A stretch of DNA of 64,000 bases from Pseudomonadota bacterium (GCA_018240595.1 JAFEFL010000055.1:111389-175388), one strand, 5' to 3'. Counted from the first letter of the stretch, positions 33,819 through 43,638 are shown. Numbers and translations are program-made. The notes: a model not told the origin generated them from the letters alone.

Positions 33819-34844
33819 ATGACGCAGGCGACCAGCGACAAATTCCCCCGCATTGCCATTGCCATGGGCGATCCGGCCGGCATCAGCCCGGAATTACTGG
33901 CGCGCTTGCTGGCGCGTTCCGAGCTGCTGAAGCGGGCATCGGTTGCCGTGATCGGCGACCGCCGCGTCCTCGCGGCCGGCGAGAAGGTGGCGGGGCTGCA
34001 GGCCGATCTGTCGGAAGCGGACGACATCGATCAGGCGTCGCCGGGAAAGCCGGTCTTCATCGACCTCGGTCACCTTGATCCCAGCGCGATCACCATGAAG
34101 GAAGCGAGCGCTGCAGGGGGGGCGTTTGCGATCCGGAATTTCAAGGAAGCGCTGCTGCTTGCGAAGCAGCAGCGGATCGACGGCATCATGTTCACACCGT
34201 TCAACAAGCTGGCGCTGAAAAAGGCCGGCAACCCCTACCCGGACGAAATCCGCTGGGCCGCCGACATCCTCGACTGGCAGGGCGAGTGCAGCGAATTCAA
34301 CCGGCTCGACGACCTGTGGAACGCCCGCGTCACCTCGCACGAGCCGCTGCGCGAGGTCGCCGGCCTGCTGACGCGCCAGCGCGTGCTCCGGGCGATCGAG
34401 GCGACCGCCGAAACGCTGACCGCCGCCGGCATCGCCCGGCCGCGCATCGCCGTCGCCGGCCTCAATCCGCATGCCGGCGAAGGCGGCCTGTTCGGCAATG
34501 AAGAGATCGACGTCATCGCCCCGGCCGTCGCCGATGCGCAGGGCCGCCAGTATTCGGTCGAAGGCCCCTTCCCGGCCGACACGGTCTGGATCAAGGCGCG
34601 GCGCGGCGACTACGACGTCGTCCTGACGATGTATCACGACCAGGGCCAGATCGCGCTCAAGCTGCTCGGCTTCGAGCGCGGCGTCACCATCCTCGGCGGC
34701 ATGCCGGTGCCGATCACGACGCCGGCGCACGGCACGGCCTACGACATCGCCGGCCAAGGCATTGCCGATCCGACCGCCACCATCAAGGCCTTCGAGACGC
34801 TGCTGGCGCTGACGTCGTTGCGCATGGCGCGCTCGGCGGCGTAA
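33819..34844 (+). CDS. pdxA2: PdxA2-like 4-phospho-hydroxyacid dehydrogenase
   Basis: The 341-residue protein belongs to the PdxA family: IAIAMGDPAGISPEL start, metal-binding HEPL, AVAGLNPHAGEGGLFGNEE near residue 215 and MYHDQGQIALKLLGFE near 270. Genomic context with a TRAP transporter, a GntR regulator and no other vitamin B6 genes points to PdxA2, which oxidises 4-phospho-threonate/erythronate in sugar-acid catabolism, rather than vitamin B6 synthesis. The matching kinase (DUF1537 type) is not in the window. ATG 33819 is preferred to the in-frame ATG at 33774 in the operator. Confidence 0.85.
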   Translation: MTQATSDKFPRIAIAMGDPAGISPELLARLLARSELLKRASVAVIGDRRVLAAGEKVAGLQADLSEADDIDQASPGKPVFIDLGHLDPSAITMKEASAAGGAFAIRNFKEALLLAKQQRIDGIMFTPFNKLALKKAGNPYPDEIRWAADILDWQGECSEFNRLDDLWNARVTSHEPLREVAGLLTRQRVLRAIEATAETLTAAGIARPRIAVAGLNPHAGEGGLFGNEEIDVIAPAVADAQGRQYSVEGPFPADTVWIKARRGDYDVVLTMYHDQGQIALKLLGFERGVTILGGMPVPITTPAHGTAYDIAGQGIADPTATIKAFETLLALTSLRMARSAA

Positions 34845-34854
34845 GAGAGAGGCC

Positions 34855-35778
34855 GTGGCCGACCAGCACACTGCCCTGCCGCGATTTCCGATCGTCGACG
34901 CGCACCAGCATTTCTGGGACCTGACGCGCAATTACTACCCGTGGCTCTGCGACAAGGAGCCGATCCCGTTCCGCTACGGCGACTACTCGGCGATCCGCCG
35001 CAACTACCTGCCGCCCGACCTGCGCCGCGACAGCGCCGGCCTCGACCTGCGCATGACCGTGCACATGGAGGCCGAATGGGATCGCGCCGATCCGGTGGCG
35101 GAGACGCGCTGGCTGGAAAGCCTGAACGCCGCGACCGGCCTGCCGACCGCCTGCATCGGTCATGCCGAATTCGAGCGCAACAATATCGGCGACCTGCTCG
35201 CCGGACACGCCGCCAGCCCATTGATGCGCGGCATTCGCCAGAAGCCGGCGGCAACGCGGAGCGCAACTGAGGCGAAGCGCGGCCAACCGGGCTCGATGGA
35301 CGACCCGGCCTGGCGCAATGGCTATGCGCTTATGGAAAAACACGGCCTGTCCTACGATTTGCAAACGCCATGGTGGCATCTTGATGCCGCGGCCGAACTC
35401 GCCACAGATTTCCCGCGCACGACGATCATCATCAATCACACCGGATTGCCGGCGGACCGCAGCGCCGAAGGCCTTGCGGCGTGGCGCGCGGCGCTCGAAC
35501 GCGTCGCCGCGCAGCCCAATGTCGCAATCAAGATTTCCGGACTCGGTCAGCGCGGCCTGCCGTGGACGGTCGAAGCCAATGCGCCGATCATCCGCGACAC
35601 CATCGCGATCTTTGGTGTGGATCGTTGCATGTTCGCCAGCAATTATCCGGTCGACAGCCTCGCGGGCTCCTACCGCGACATCTTTGCCGGCTTCTTCGCC
35701 GCGGTCGCCGATCGGCCCGACAGCGACCAGCGCAAGCTGTTTCACGACAACGCCGTGCGTCTCTACCGGCTGGCGTGA
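34855..35778 (+). CDS. amidohydrolase family (TIM-barrel metal hydrolase)
   Basis: The 307-residue protein is an amidohydrolase-2 (PF04909) member: DAHQHFWD with the first HxH metal pair, a later IIINHTGLPADR (His) and FASNYPVD with the catalytic Asp. The family includes L-fuconolactonases and other lactonases, so a sugar-lactone hydrolase fits the neighbouring transporter and dehydrogenases. The GTG start has a strong AGAGAGAGG ribosome binding site; pdxA2 ends 11 bases upstream, so they form one operon. Confidence 0.85.
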   Translation: MADQHTALPRFPIVDAHQHFWDLTRNYYPWLCDKEPIPFRYGDYSAIRRNYLPPDLRRDSAGLDLRMTVHMEAEWDRADPVAETRWLESLNAATGLPTACIGHAEFERNNIGDLLAGHAASPLMRGIRQKPAATRSATEAKRGQPGSMDDPAWRNGYALMEKHGLSYDLQTPWWHLDAAAELATDFPRTTIIINHTGLPADRSAEGLAAWRAALERVAAQPNVAIKISGLGQRGLPWTVEANAPIIRDTIAIFGVDRCMFASNYPVDSLAGSYRDIFAGFFAAVADRPDSDQRKLFHDNAVRLYRLA

Positions 35779-35782
35779 GGCG

Positions 35783-37303
35783 TCAATCCGGCGTGCGCAG
35801 CGAAATCCCGAGCGCCGCGCGGCGGCGCAGCCAGGTGGTGGCGCGATATTTCGGATCGTGGGTGAGCGCGAACATGCCGTCGAGCACGGCAAGCACGCGC
35901 GCCGCGCCGAGGTGATCGCCGAGAGCCAGCGGACCCTTCGGATAATTGAGGCCGAGCTCCACCGCGGTGTCGATATCGGCCGGCGCGGCGACACGCAATT
36001 CGGCGATACGCGTGCCGACATTGACGATCATCGACAGCAGCCGCTGCGTGACGAAGCCGGCTGAATCATTGATCGCGGTCACCGCCGCGCCGCCGGCGCC
36101 GAGCGCGGCAACCGCCTGGCCGAGCACGTCAGGCGCGGTCAGCGGGTTCTTCATCACCGTGTGGCGCTTGCCGAAGCGGCCGAGCATATCGACCGCCACC
36201 GTGCGCGCCGGATCGAGTTCGAGACGCAGCGCCGCGCTGGTGCAGTCCTCGCCGAGCGGCGTGACGAAACACAGCGCGCCCTTTGCCGGCGCGCCGCCCA
36301 CTGTGGCCTTGACGCCATTGGCCTCGAGGATGGTCGCGAGGTCGCGGCCGCCGTCTTCGTCGGCAATCCAGACCGCGGTCGGCAGCGGTTGTTTCTCGAC
36401 CGCGACGGTCGGCGCACTCGCGGCCTCGGCATTCTTGTAATCGTAGAAACCGGCGCCGCTCTTGCGGCCAAGCAGACCGGCGGCGACACGCGTCGCCAGC
36501 ACGGCCGAGGGCTGATACATCGGCTCTTCGTAATAGCGGCCGTACATGCTTTCCATCACCGCATGGGTGACGTCGCCGCCGATCAGATCGAGCAGTTCGA
36601 ACGGCCCCATGCGGAAGCCGGCCGCGTCCTTCATCAGTTCATCGACCTCGCGCGGCGAGGCAATGCCCTGGCCGATGATGCGCAGCGCTTCCGGCCCGTA
36701 GGCGCGGCCGGCATGATTGACGACGAAGCCCGGGGTGTCGGTCGCGACGATCGGCGTCTTGGCGATGCGCCTGGTGAAGGCGGTGAGCGCGTCGGCGAGA
36801 TCCGGCGCGCTGCGCAGGCCGGCAATGACTTCCACGAGCTTCATCACCGGCGGCGGGTTGAAGAAATGCAGGCCGCCGACGCGCTCCGGCCTGGCGCAGC
36901 CGGCGGCGATCTCCGTCACCGACAGCGACGAGGTGTTGGTCGCCAGCACGGCATCCGGCGCGAGGATCGCTTCGAGCTTCTTGAACAGGTCGCGCTTGAC
37001 GCCGAGATCCTCGACGATCGCTTCGATGACGAGGCCGGCGGGCTTGGCTTCCTCGAGCGACGTCATCGGCTTGAGCTTGGCCATCACCGCGCGCTTGGCG
37101 TCCTCGGTCATGCGGCCCTTGGCAACCTGGCCGTCGAGCCCTTTGCCGACGGCGGCGATCGCTTCATCGACCGCGCCGGCGCGCGCGTCATAGAGCAGCG
37201 TGTCGATGCCGGCCTGCGCGCAAACCTGGGCAATGCCCCGCCCCATCGTGCCGGCGCCGAACACGGCGACGACGAGATCGGCTTTCATGAGATCAACGGT
37301 CAT
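35783..37303 (-). CDS. 3-hydroxyacyl-CoA dehydrogenase (PaaH/PaaC type)
   Basis: The 506-residue protein has an NAD-binding start VAVFGAGTMGRGIAQVCAQAG, HFFNPPPVMKLVEVI with the catalytic His, and DTPGFVVNHAGR. A second C-terminal 3HCDH domain repeat (about residues 410-500) is typical of the roughly 500-residue PaaH/PaaC enzymes. It should oxidise (S)-3-hydroxyacyl-CoA, for example in phenylacetate or beta-oxidation routes. The only partner here is the adjacent enoyl-CoA hydratase; no paa ring-opening genes are present. Its own 4-base convergent gap to the amidohydrolase gene is tight. Confidence 0.9.
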   Translation of the reverse strand: MTVDLMKADLVVAVFGAGTMGRGIAQVCAQAGIDTLLYDARAGAVDEAIAAVGKGLDGQVAKGRMTEDAKRAVMAKLKPMTSLEEAKPAGLVIEAIVEDLGVKRDLFKKLEAILAPDAVLATNTSSLSVTEIAAGCARPERVGGLHFFNPPPVMKLVEVIAGLRSAPDLADALTAFTRRIAKTPIVATDTPGFVVNHAGRAYGPEALRIIGQGIASPREVDELMKDAAGFRMGPFELLDLIGGDVTHAVMESMYGRYYEEPMYQPSAVLATRVAAGLLGRKSGAGFYDYKNAEAASAPTVAVEKQPLPTAVWIADEDGGRDLATILEANGVKATVGGAPAKGALCFVTPLGEDCTSAALRLELDPARTVAVDMLGRFGKRHTVMKNPLTAPDVLGQAVAALGAGGAAVTAINDSAGFVTQRLLSMIVNVGTRIAELRVAAPADIDTAVELGLNYPKGPLALGDHLGAARVLAVLDGMFALTHDPKYRATTWLRRRAALGISLRTPD

Positions 37304-37315
37304 TGCTGGTCTTGC

Positions 37316-38095
37316 CTACTTGCCTTCGTAAGTCGGTTTGCGCTTCTCGATGAAGGCGGCCATGCCTTCCTTCTGATCCTGCGTCGCGAACTGCAACTGA
37401 AACGCCTTGCGTTCCAGCATCAGCGCGGTCTCGAGCGGCGCGTTGAGTCCGGCGTTGACGATCTCCTTGATCTGCTGCACCGAGATCGGCGGCATCGCCG
37501 CGATCTCGCGCGCGATCTCGAGCGCGCGCGCGAGCGCCTGTCCGGTCGGCGCCACCTCGGCGATGGCGCCCATCGCCTGCGCTTCGCTCGCGGAGAAGAA
37601 GCGCCCGGTCATCAGCAGCATCAAGGCGCGCTGCTTGCCGACCAGACGCACCAGCCGCTGCGTGCCGCCGCCGCCGGCGAGAATGCCGAGCTTCACTTCC
37701 GGCAGGCCGAGCTTGGCGCCCTCGCCGGCGACGATGAAGTCGGCGCACAGCGCCAGCTCGAAGCCGCCGCCGAGCGCGAAACCTTCGACCGCGGCGATCA
37801 CGGGCTTGGGGCATTCGACCACCGGCCGGTAATACTGCTGCACGTTGCGCGCCATCACCTCGATCGGGCCGGCCTTGGCCATCTCGCCGATATCGGCGCC
37901 GGCGGCGAAAGCCTTGTCGTCGCCAGTGATGACGATGCAGCGCGTCTTGGCGTCGGCGCCGTAGCGCAGAACCTCTTCGGCGAGGCGCTGACGCAAGGTC
38001 AGGCTGAGCGCGTTGCGCACCTGCGGCCGGTTGAGACGCAACACGACGATGTCGTCGCTGGGATGCTCGACGAGAAGCGGATCGGGCTCGGTCAT
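37316..38095 (-). CDS. enoyl-CoA hydratase (PaaF/crotonase type)
   Basis: The 259-residue protein has both crotonase active-site regions: KAFAAGADIGEMA (oxyanion and first loop), AVEGFALGGGFELALCAD, and the catalytic Glu pair in GLPEVKLGILAGGGGTQRLVR. It should hydrate enoyl-CoA to 3-hydroxyacyl-CoA, the substrate of the dehydrogenase encoded 12 bases downstream. The two form an operon. Confidence 0.92.
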   Translation of the reverse strand: MTEPDPLLVEHPSDDIVVLRLNRPQVRNALSLTLRQRLAEEVLRYGADAKTRCIVITGDDKAFAAGADIGEMAKAGPIEVMARNVQQYYRPVVECPKPVIAAVEGFALGGGFELALCADFIVAGEGAKLGLPEVKLGILAGGGGTQRLVRLVGKQRALMLLMTGRFFSASEAQAMGAIAEVAPTGQALARALEIAREIAAMPPISVQQIKEIVNAGLNAPLETALMLERKAFQLQFATQDQKEGMAAFIEKRKPTYEGK

Positions 38096-38214
38096 GGGGG
38101 CATCCTGACGTGCGTGGGACGAAAGCGGCCCTGCCTAACATGAGGCTCCGCCGCCGCCAATCAACGCCGGCGCGCGGCGGCGGCACTCCTTCGAATGTGC
38201 GGAAATCCGCCGTC

Positions 38215-38916
38215 CTACTTGGCGGCCGGCGTCAGCGCCGCATCGATGAGGCTGCGGCATTCCTTCAGCTCATCGAGCACGGCCTTGAGCCGCTCCGCCT
38301 TGTCCTGCGGCATGACGCGCGAGGGCGCAGCGCTGACCGGAGGCTCGGGTCTCGGTTCGGGCCTCGGCTCTGGCCGCTGCGCGACATCGAGCGAAGGCGC
38401 GCGCTCCATCGGCCGCGGCGCGCCGTCGATACGCTCGCCCGGATCGATGCGCGGCATCGGCGCGCTTTCCATTGGCGGTTCCTGGCGGTCGTCGCCTGCG
38501 TCGCCGCCGTCATTGAGATCGCGGCCGATCAGCGACGTGATGCGGTCGCGCAAGCCGCGCCGCTCTTCCTCGGCTTCCTCTTCGTCCTCGAATGCCTCTT
38601 CGACATCCTCGACGTCTTCATCGGACGGCGCCGGAGCGGCACCTTCGTGCCAGATCGTTTGAACGAACTCGATGCCCTGCTCGCTAAGGATGCGCTGCAC
38701 GCCGCGGATCGTGTAGCCCTCTCCGTAGAGCAGGTGCCGAATGCCGCGCAGCAGGTCGATGTCGTCGGGACGATAGAAGCGGCGGCCGCCGCCGCGCTTC
38801 ATCGGTTTGATTTCGGAAAAGCGGCTTTCCCAGAAGCGCAGGACGTGTTGCGGCAGATCGAGTTCATCGGCCACTTCACTGATGGTGCGGAATGCGTCCG
38901 GCGCCTTGTTGTCCAA
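38215..38916 (-). CDS. MerR family transcriptional regulator
   Basis: The 233-residue protein has a MerR HTH at the N-terminus ([25 protein letters not shown] then [29 protein letters not shown]). A long acidic stretch follows ([23 protein letters not shown]), then a Pro-rich linker and a short helical end. There are no metal-binding cysteines, so it is not a mercury/zinc sensor. A gene of this type sits after ihfA in many Rhizobiales. The start is a TTG with GTGAGG 8 bases upstream. Confidence 0.88.
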   Translation of the reverse strand: MDNKAPDAFRTISEVADELDLPQHVLRFWESRFSEIKPMKRGGGRRFYRPDDIDLLRGIRHLLYGEGYTIRGVQRILSEQGIEFVQTIWHEGAAPAPSDEDVEDVEEAFEDEEEAEEERRGLRDRITSLIGRDLNDGGDAGDDRQEPPMESAPMPRIDPGERIDGAPRPMERAPSLDVAQRPEPRPEPRPEPPVSAAPSRVMPQDKAERLKAVLDELKECRSLIDAALTPAAK

Positions 38917-38976
38917 AGCGGCCTCACCTGCCCTGAGCTTGCAATGTGACGAATCTACACGAAAGCGACGGTGATG

Positions 38977-39297
38977 TTACGCGCGTTCGGCTTCATCGGC
39001 GACGTTATGCCCGTTTATCCGCTGCTTGAGGATAGCGGAGGGCTTGAACACCATCACGCGGCGCGGCGAAATTGGAACTTCCTTGCCGGTCTTCGGATTT
39101 CGTCCGATGCGCTGGCCTTTTTTGCGCACCACGAAACTGCCGAACGACGACAGCTTCACCGTTTCGCCCTTCTCGAGGCAATCGGTGATTTCTTTGAGGA
39201 CCAATTCGACAAGCGAAGCGGACTCGGTCCGTGAGAGGCCCACCTTCTGGTAGACGGCCTCACAGAGATCCGCTCTCGTTACTGTTTTACCGGACAT
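38977..39297 (-). CDS. ihfA: integration host factor subunit alpha
   Basis: The 106-residue DNA-bending protein matches Ihf[53 protein letters not shown] (the DNA-binding arm with the conserved proline) and [15 protein letters not shown]. It pairs with IhfB, not in the window. The ATG at 39297 is chosen; the extension to 39369 is not family-like. It is followed by the MerR gene. Confidence 0.95.
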   Translation of the reverse strand: MSGKTVTRADLCEAVYQKVGLSRTESASLVELVLKEITDCLEKGETVKLSSFGSFVVRKKGQRIGRNPKTGKEVPISPRRVMVFKPSAILKQRINGHNVADEAERA

Positions 39298-39417
39298 CGC
39301 CCTGCCCAACCCATGGCGAAGATATCTCGCTGAATAATCGACGATATTAGCTCTACAGGAGCGGGTCAACGGGCGATTTGCACGAGCCGCGCCCCGCCCT
39401 TGCTCCGGTTTGAGGCC

Positions 39418-40395
39418 TCACCAGCGCAGCAGCGCCGAGCCCCAGGTGAAGCCGCCGCCCATCGCCTCGAGCAGAATGAGGTTGCCGCGCTTGATGCGCC
39501 GGTCGGCCACGGCGTCGGCCAGGGCGAGCGGGATCGAAGCGGCCGAGGTGTTGCCGTGGCGGTCCACGGTCATCACCACCTTCTCTGGAGAAATGCCCAG
39601 TTTATGGGCCGAACCGTCGATAATCCGCTTGTTGGCCTGGTGCGGCACGAACCAGTCGATGTCGGCGGCGCTGGTGCCGGTGGCGGCGAAGGCGTCCTCG
39701 ATCACGTCGGTGATCATGGCCACCGCGTGCTTGAACACCTCGCGGCCCTCCATGCGCAGATGGCCGACGGTCTGGGTCGAGGACGGGCCGCCGTCGACAT
39801 AAAGCTTGGACCGGTGCTTGCCGTCCGAGCGCAGGTGGGTGGTGAGGATGCCGCGATCCGAGGTCTGGCCCGGCTGCTCCTGCGCCTCCAGCACCACCGC
39901 TCCGGCGCCGTCGCCAAACAGCACACAGGTCGTCCGGTCGTTCCAGTCGAGGATCCGGGAGAAGGTCTCGGCGCCGATCACCAGGGCGCGCTTGTGCGGG
40001 CCGGTCCGCAGCATGCTGTCGGCGACCGACAGCGCATAGACGAAGCCGGAGCACACCGCCTGCAGGTCAAAGGCGACGCCGGTGGAGATGCCGAGGTTGT
40101 TCTGCACCGTCACCGCGGTCGCCGGAAAGGTCTGGTCCGGGGTGGCGGTCGCCAGAATGATGAGGTCGATGCTGCTCGCCTCGACATGGGCGTGAGCGAG
40201 CGCCGCCTTGGCCGCATGGGTGGCAAGGTCGGAGGTCAGTTCGCCGTCCGCAGCGATATGGCGTTCGTGGATGCCGGTGCGCTGCACAATCCACTCGTCG
40301 GTGGTATCGACTTTCTTGGCCAGTTCGTCATTGGAGAGAATGCGGGCCGGCAGATAGCTGCCGCAGCCGAGAACAACCGAACGAAGTACACTCAC
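39418..40395 (-). CDS. fabH: beta-ketoacyl-ACP synthase III
   Basis: The 325-residue protein starts fatty-acid synthesis by condensing acetyl-CoA with malonyl-ACP. The catalytic triad is visible: Cys in [14 protein letters not shown] (about 113), His in [11 protein letters not shown] (about 250) and Asn in [12 protein letters not shown] (about 280). The start is a GTG that overlaps the plsX stop (GTGA at 40392-40395), so translation is coupled. Confidence 0.95.
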   Translation of the reverse strand: MSVLRSVVLGCGSYLPARILSNDELAKKVDTTDEWIVQRTGIHERHIAADGELTSDLATHAAKAALAHAHVEASSIDLIILATATPDQTFPATAVTVQNNLGISTGVAFDLQAVCSGFVYALSVADSMLRTGPHKRALVIGAETFSRILDWNDRTTCVLFGDGAGAVVLEAQEQPGQTSDRGILTTHLRSDGKHRSKLYVDGGPSSTQTVGHLRMEGREVFKHAVAMITDVIEDAFAATGTSAADIDWFVPHQANKRIIDGSAHKLGISPEKVVMTVDRHGNTSAASIPLALADAVADRRIKRGNLILLEAMGGGFTWGSALLRW

Positions 40396-41480
40396 GAGGC
40401 CGCCCCATTCGCCACTTGATCCGCCACCGCGTCCTTGCCCGTCTGGGCGGCCGCACGCGCCTGAAGATCGCGCGCCAAAGACTGGCCGATCTTGGCGAGA
40501 AGCTCGTAGCGGATCATATCGTAACCCATGTCGATCGCGGAGGCGTAGCCTTCGGCATCGGCGCCGCCGTGACTTTTGATGACAACGCCGTTGAGGCCCA
40601 AAAAGACGCCGCCATTGGCTTTGCGCGGGTCCATTTTTTCACGCAGCGTATCGAAGGCCGGCTTGGCCAGCAGGTAGCCGAGCCGCGCGCGCCAGGTCCG
40701 GCCCATGGCGGCGCGCAGGTATTGCGCGAACTGCTTGGCGGTGCCCTCGGCGGCCTTGAGCGCGATATTGCCGGCGAAGCCTTCCGTGACGACGACGTCG
40801 ACGGTGCCCTTGCCGATGTCGTCGCCCTCGACGAAGCCCTGGTAGTCGAAATGCGGGAAGTCGCCTTCGCGCAGGATGCGGCCGGCCTCGCGCACCTGCT
40901 CGAGACCTTTGACCTCCTCGACGCCGATGTTGAGGAGGCCGACGGTCGGCTTCTCGATGTCGAACAGGACGCGCGCCATGGCGCTGCCCATGACGGCGAG
41001 ATTGATGAGATGGGCTTCGTCGGCGCCGATCGAGGCGCCGATGTCGAGCACCACGGACTCGCCCTTCAGCGTCGGCCACAGGCCGGCGATGGCCGGGCGC
41101 TCGATGCCCTCCATCATTTTCAGGTTGAACCAGGACATCGCCATCAGCGCGCCGGTGTTGCCGGCCGAGACGGCGACGTCGGCCTCGCCCTTCTTGACCG
41201 CGTCGATCGCCAGCCACATCGACGACTTGCCGCGGCCATAGCGCAGGGCCTGGCTCGGCTTGTCGTCCATGCGGATCGACACTTCGGTATGGGTGAAGGT
41301 CGCCTTGGCCTTGAGGCGGGGCAGCGTGGCGAGCACCGGCTCGACCGCAGCGCTGTCGCCGAACAGCAGGAACTGGATATCCGGGTGGCGCTCGAGCGCG
41401 ATGTCGCAGCCCGGCAGGACCACCGACGGACCGTGGTCGCCGCCCATGGCGTCAATCGCGATGCGAATGTTATCGGGCAT
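40392..41480 (-). CDS. plsX: phosphate acyltransferase
   Basis: The 362-residue protein matches Pls[13 protein letters not shown] start, [57 protein letters not shown] and the [19 protein letters not shown] end. It makes acyl-phosphate from acyl-ACP for phospholipid synthesis. The ATG at 41480 is chosen. fabH overlaps it downstream; DUF177 lies upstream, the usual order. Confidence 0.95.
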   Translation of the reverse strand: MPDNIRIAIDAMGGDHGPSVVLPGCDIALERHPDIQFLLFGDSAAVEPVLATLPRLKAKATFTHTEVSIRMDDKPSQALRYGRGKSSMWLAIDAVKKGEADVAVSAGNTGALMAMSWFNLKMMEGIERPAIAGLWPTLKGESVVLDIGASIGADEAHLINLAVMGSAMARVLFDIEKPTVGLLNIGVEEVKGLEQVREAGRILREGDFPHFDYQGFVEGDDIGKGTVDVVVTEGFAGNIALKAAEGTAKQFAQYLRAAMGRTWRARLGYLLAKPAFDTLREKMDPRKANGGVFLGLNGVVIKSHGGADAEGYASAIDMGYDMIRYELLAKIGQSLARDLQARAAAQTGKDAVADQVANGAAS

Positions 41481-41657
41481 GACGCGGCTCAGAAGGTGAC
41501 GCAAACGGTCGGCAGGCGGTGACGGTCGGGGACATGACTACGGCGTCCGAAATGACTTCCCAGCATCCGGGATCATGCGCCCCACGAGAATGGCATGAGC
41601 GCTGGATTCGACGCTCGCCGGGCACCATACCCGGTAGGCCGGACGTGACAAGCCGTT

Positions 41658-42269
41658 TCAGTTCTTGCTGTTTCCCGGTTCTTTCTTGAGCGCCGCCAGG
41701 GCGGCGAAGGGGTAATTGCCGCCCTTCTCAACCGCAGGAGGCGCGAACTCGGCCCCTTCCTTGCGCGGATAGGGATCGATGGCCAGCACGAGGAACTCGG
41801 CGGCGATGGCGCCGAGGTCGATGGTATTGCCGGTCAGCGGTTCGGGCGCCTCGTCATCGGCCTTGTGACGCGCTTCGGCGTTATGGAGGTCGGCATGGAG
41901 GTCGGCCGCCTCGGCGCCGGCCGCCGGCGGCGCGAATGTCAGTTCGATCGGCTCGTCGATTACGGTCTCCATCGGCTCGAGCGAGACGACGCAGGTCTGC
42001 CCGACGCGGCCATGGACGGTGCCCGCGACATGGACCTTGCTGCCGCTCTTGCTGAGTTCGAAGGTCGCGGTCAGTTCCGGCACCTCGCGCAGCCCGGCGA
42101 GCGCGGCAATCGCCGCCCGCGCCGCTTCCGGCGCCTCGATGTCGCGGTGCAGCCCGCTGTCGGTGATCTGGTCGAGAGCGATCGGCACGCTCCACGGCAC
42201 CACCTCGGCGATTCCGGCAGTCCCAGATGCTGTGTGAGCCCCGCGCGCGGGCCCGCTCTTCTTGCTCAT
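41658..42269 (-). CDS. DUF177 (YceD-type) protein
   Basis: The 203-residue protein has the DUF177 core (VHVAGTVHGRVGQTCVVSLEPMET, then IDLGAIAAEFLVLAIDPYPRKEGAEF). In many bacteria YceD/DUF177 genes sit next to rpmF and plsX and have been linked to 23S rRNA maturation; rpmF itself is not here. The cysteines that would form a zinc site in YceD are reduced to one (QTCVVS). It lies between the CBP3-type chaperone gene and plsX in the same direction. Confidence 0.85.
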   Translation of the reverse strand: MSKKSGPARGAHTASGTAGIAEVVPWSVPIALDQITDSGLHRDIEAPEAARAAIAALAGLREVPELTATFELSKSGSKVHVAGTVHGRVGQTCVVSLEPMETVIDEPIELTFAPPAAGAEAADLHADLHNAEARHKADDEAPEPLTGNTIDLGAIAAEFLVLAIDPYPRKEGAEFAPPAVEKGGNYPFAALAALKKEPGNSKN

Positions 42270-42295
42270 GATCGTCAACTCAGGGTTCGGTTCGG

Positions 42296-42838
42296 TCAGG
42301 CGATCGGCACCGGCACGGCGGCCGGATCGGGAAAGGCCAGCCGGCCCTCGATGATCGCGGCCCGGTCCTGGGCCTTCAAGTCCCCTACCGCCTGGCCAAT
42401 GTAGTCGGCAAGCCGGGGCGCATTGGCCAGCGCCGACGGCGCCCCGCCATAGATATTGCGCGACAGGGCGGTCACCAGCGCCCGGCGCTCGCCGAGAGCA
42501 TCGATATAGGCCTTGGAGCGGCCGTAGAAGGCCTGCCCCATCCGTTTCATCTCCTTGGGCACCTTCAGGTCGCTGATTCCCATTTCCCGCAGGTTGTCGT
42601 CCATATCCTGGCAAAACAGGTCGAAAAGCGCCTGGCCTGCCGGATCGAGCACGCCGTCTTCGGTCAGCCGGTCGAGCACCAGGGCCAGATGCAGCACAAT
42701 GAGGTCGAAACGGCCATTTACCGTATCGGCGACGGCGTAATCCCGGTAAAAGACCGGCAATCGCGCCTGCGCCACGATCATGCCATACAGGGTGGAAATG
42801 GTGTCGGGCCGGCTGCGGCGGAACAGAGACAAGATCAT
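42296..42838 (-). CDS. ubiquinol-cytochrome c chaperone (CBP3/UQCC1-like)
   Basis: The 180-residue protein is in the PF03981 family: LYGMIVAQARLPVFYRDYAVADTVNGRFDLIVLHLALVLDRL followed by QALFDLFCQDMDDNLREMGISDLKVPKEM (family segments, quoted in pieces). It should help assemble cytochrome bc1. Its start codon lies at the edge of a 17-bp tandem repeat. The ATG at 42838 is the family-like start. Confidence 0.9.
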   Translation of the reverse strand: MILSLFRRSRPDTISTLYGMIVAQARLPVFYRDYAVADTVNGRFDLIVLHLALVLDRLTEDGVLDPAGQALFDLFCQDMDDNLREMGISDLKVPKEMKRMGQAFYGRSKAYIDALGERRALVTALSRNIYGGAPSALANAPRLADYIGQAVGDLKAQDRAAIIEGRLAFPDPAAVPVPIA

Positions 42839-42889
42839 GGGCGTGACAAAGATCTGGGCGTGACAAGATTCTGGGCGTGAAAGGCCTGT
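42828..42889. repeat. 17-bp tandem repeat in the CBP3/bamE intergenic region
   Basis: GGGCGTGACAAAGATCT (42839-42855), GGGCGTGACAAGATTCT (42856-42872) and GGGCGTGAAAGGCCTGT (42873-42889) follow each other exactly. A partial fourth copy (GACAAGATCAT, 42828-42838) contains the chaperone start codon. The array sits in the minus-strand leader. Confidence 0.8.
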
Positions 42890-43003
42890 CGGCGGGCTCG
42901 ATTGCCGGCCCGAGTTGAGACGCCGATTTAAATTACAGCCCGCCGGATGCAAGACCTCAATTGACCGCACTTTAAGACAATTGCCGACGAGGAACCGTTG
43001 TTG

Positions 43004-43474
43004 ATGACTGCCGGAAGCCCGAAATCCCTGCCCGCTCGCCGCCTCGCGCCGGCGCTCGCGCTGCTGACCGCCCTCGCCGCGCCCGTGACGCTCGCCGGCT
43101 GCGGCAGCTTCGGCGAAACGCTGCAGCGCGGCTATGTCGTGCCCGACGGCGCGCTGGAGCAGATTCCGATCGGCGCCACCCAGGAACAGGTGCTGATCGT
43201 GCTCGGCACGCCGTCGACTGTCGCCACCATCAACGGCGACGTGTTCTACTACATCTCGCAGAAGGCCGAGCGCTCCGCCGCCTTCATGCCGCACCACGTC
43301 ACCGACCAGCGCGTCGTCGCCGTCTATTTCGACAAGGACCGCAAGGTGAAGCGGCTCGCCAACTACGGCATGAAGGACGGCAAGATCTTCGACTTCGTGT
43401 CGCAGACCACCGAAACCGGCGGCAACCAGCTCAACTATCTCAGGGGCATCTTCAACGCGTTCAAGGTGTTCTGA
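43004..43474 (+). CDS. bamE: outer membrane assembly lipoprotein BamE (OmlA)
   Basis: The 156-residue protein has a lipoprotein signal with the lipobox TLAGC (Cys near residue 33) and a SmpA/OmlA domain: GYVVPDGALEQIPIGATQEQVLIVLGTPS, FYYISQKAE, RVVAVYFDKDRKVKRLANYG. It is a subunit of the BAM complex that inserts beta-barrel proteins. GAGGA 10 bases before the ATG at 43004 supports that start. A strong terminator follows. Confidence 0.93.
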   Translation: MTAGSPKSLPARRLAPALALLTALAAPVTLAGCGSFGETLQRGYVVPDGALEQIPIGATQEQVLIVLGTPSTVATINGDVFYYISQKAERSAAFMPHHVTDQRVVAVYFDKDRKVKRLANYGMKDGKIFDFVSQTTETGGNQLNYLRGIFNAFKVF

Positions 43475-43512
43475 GCCGGCGCTCAGGTTTAGCGACAACA
43501 TCAGCGCAATAA

Positions 43513-43541
43513 AAAAGGCCCGCGACATTCGCGGGCCTTTT
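43513..43541 (+). terminator. Rho-independent terminator after bamE
   Basis: AAAAGGCCCGCG and CGCGGGCCTTTT form a perfect 12-bp stem around ACATT, with the T run on the plus strand and an A run on the other side. It ends the bamE transcript and can also act on the minus strand. Confidence 0.9.
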
Positions 43542-43557
43542 CGTTTCGTTGCACTCC

Positions 43558-43638
43558 GTCATGGCCGGGCTTGTCCCGGCCATCCACGTCTTCCTTTAGA
43601 AGCAAGGCGTGGATGCCCGGCATGAAGCCGGGCATGAC
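43558..43638. repeat. palindromic repeat (copy C)
   Basis: GTCATGGCCGGG ... CCCGGCCATCCACG pairs internally and is echoed by CGTGGATGCCCGG ... CCGGGCATGAC. Two hairpins in an outer GTCATG/CATGAC frame lie between the bamE terminator and the hppA stop. Confidence 0.75.

Noticed and set aside
41618..41634. CCGGG/CCCGG hairpin upstream of plsX as a terminator
   Set aside because: The stem has only five base pairs and no U run on either strand.
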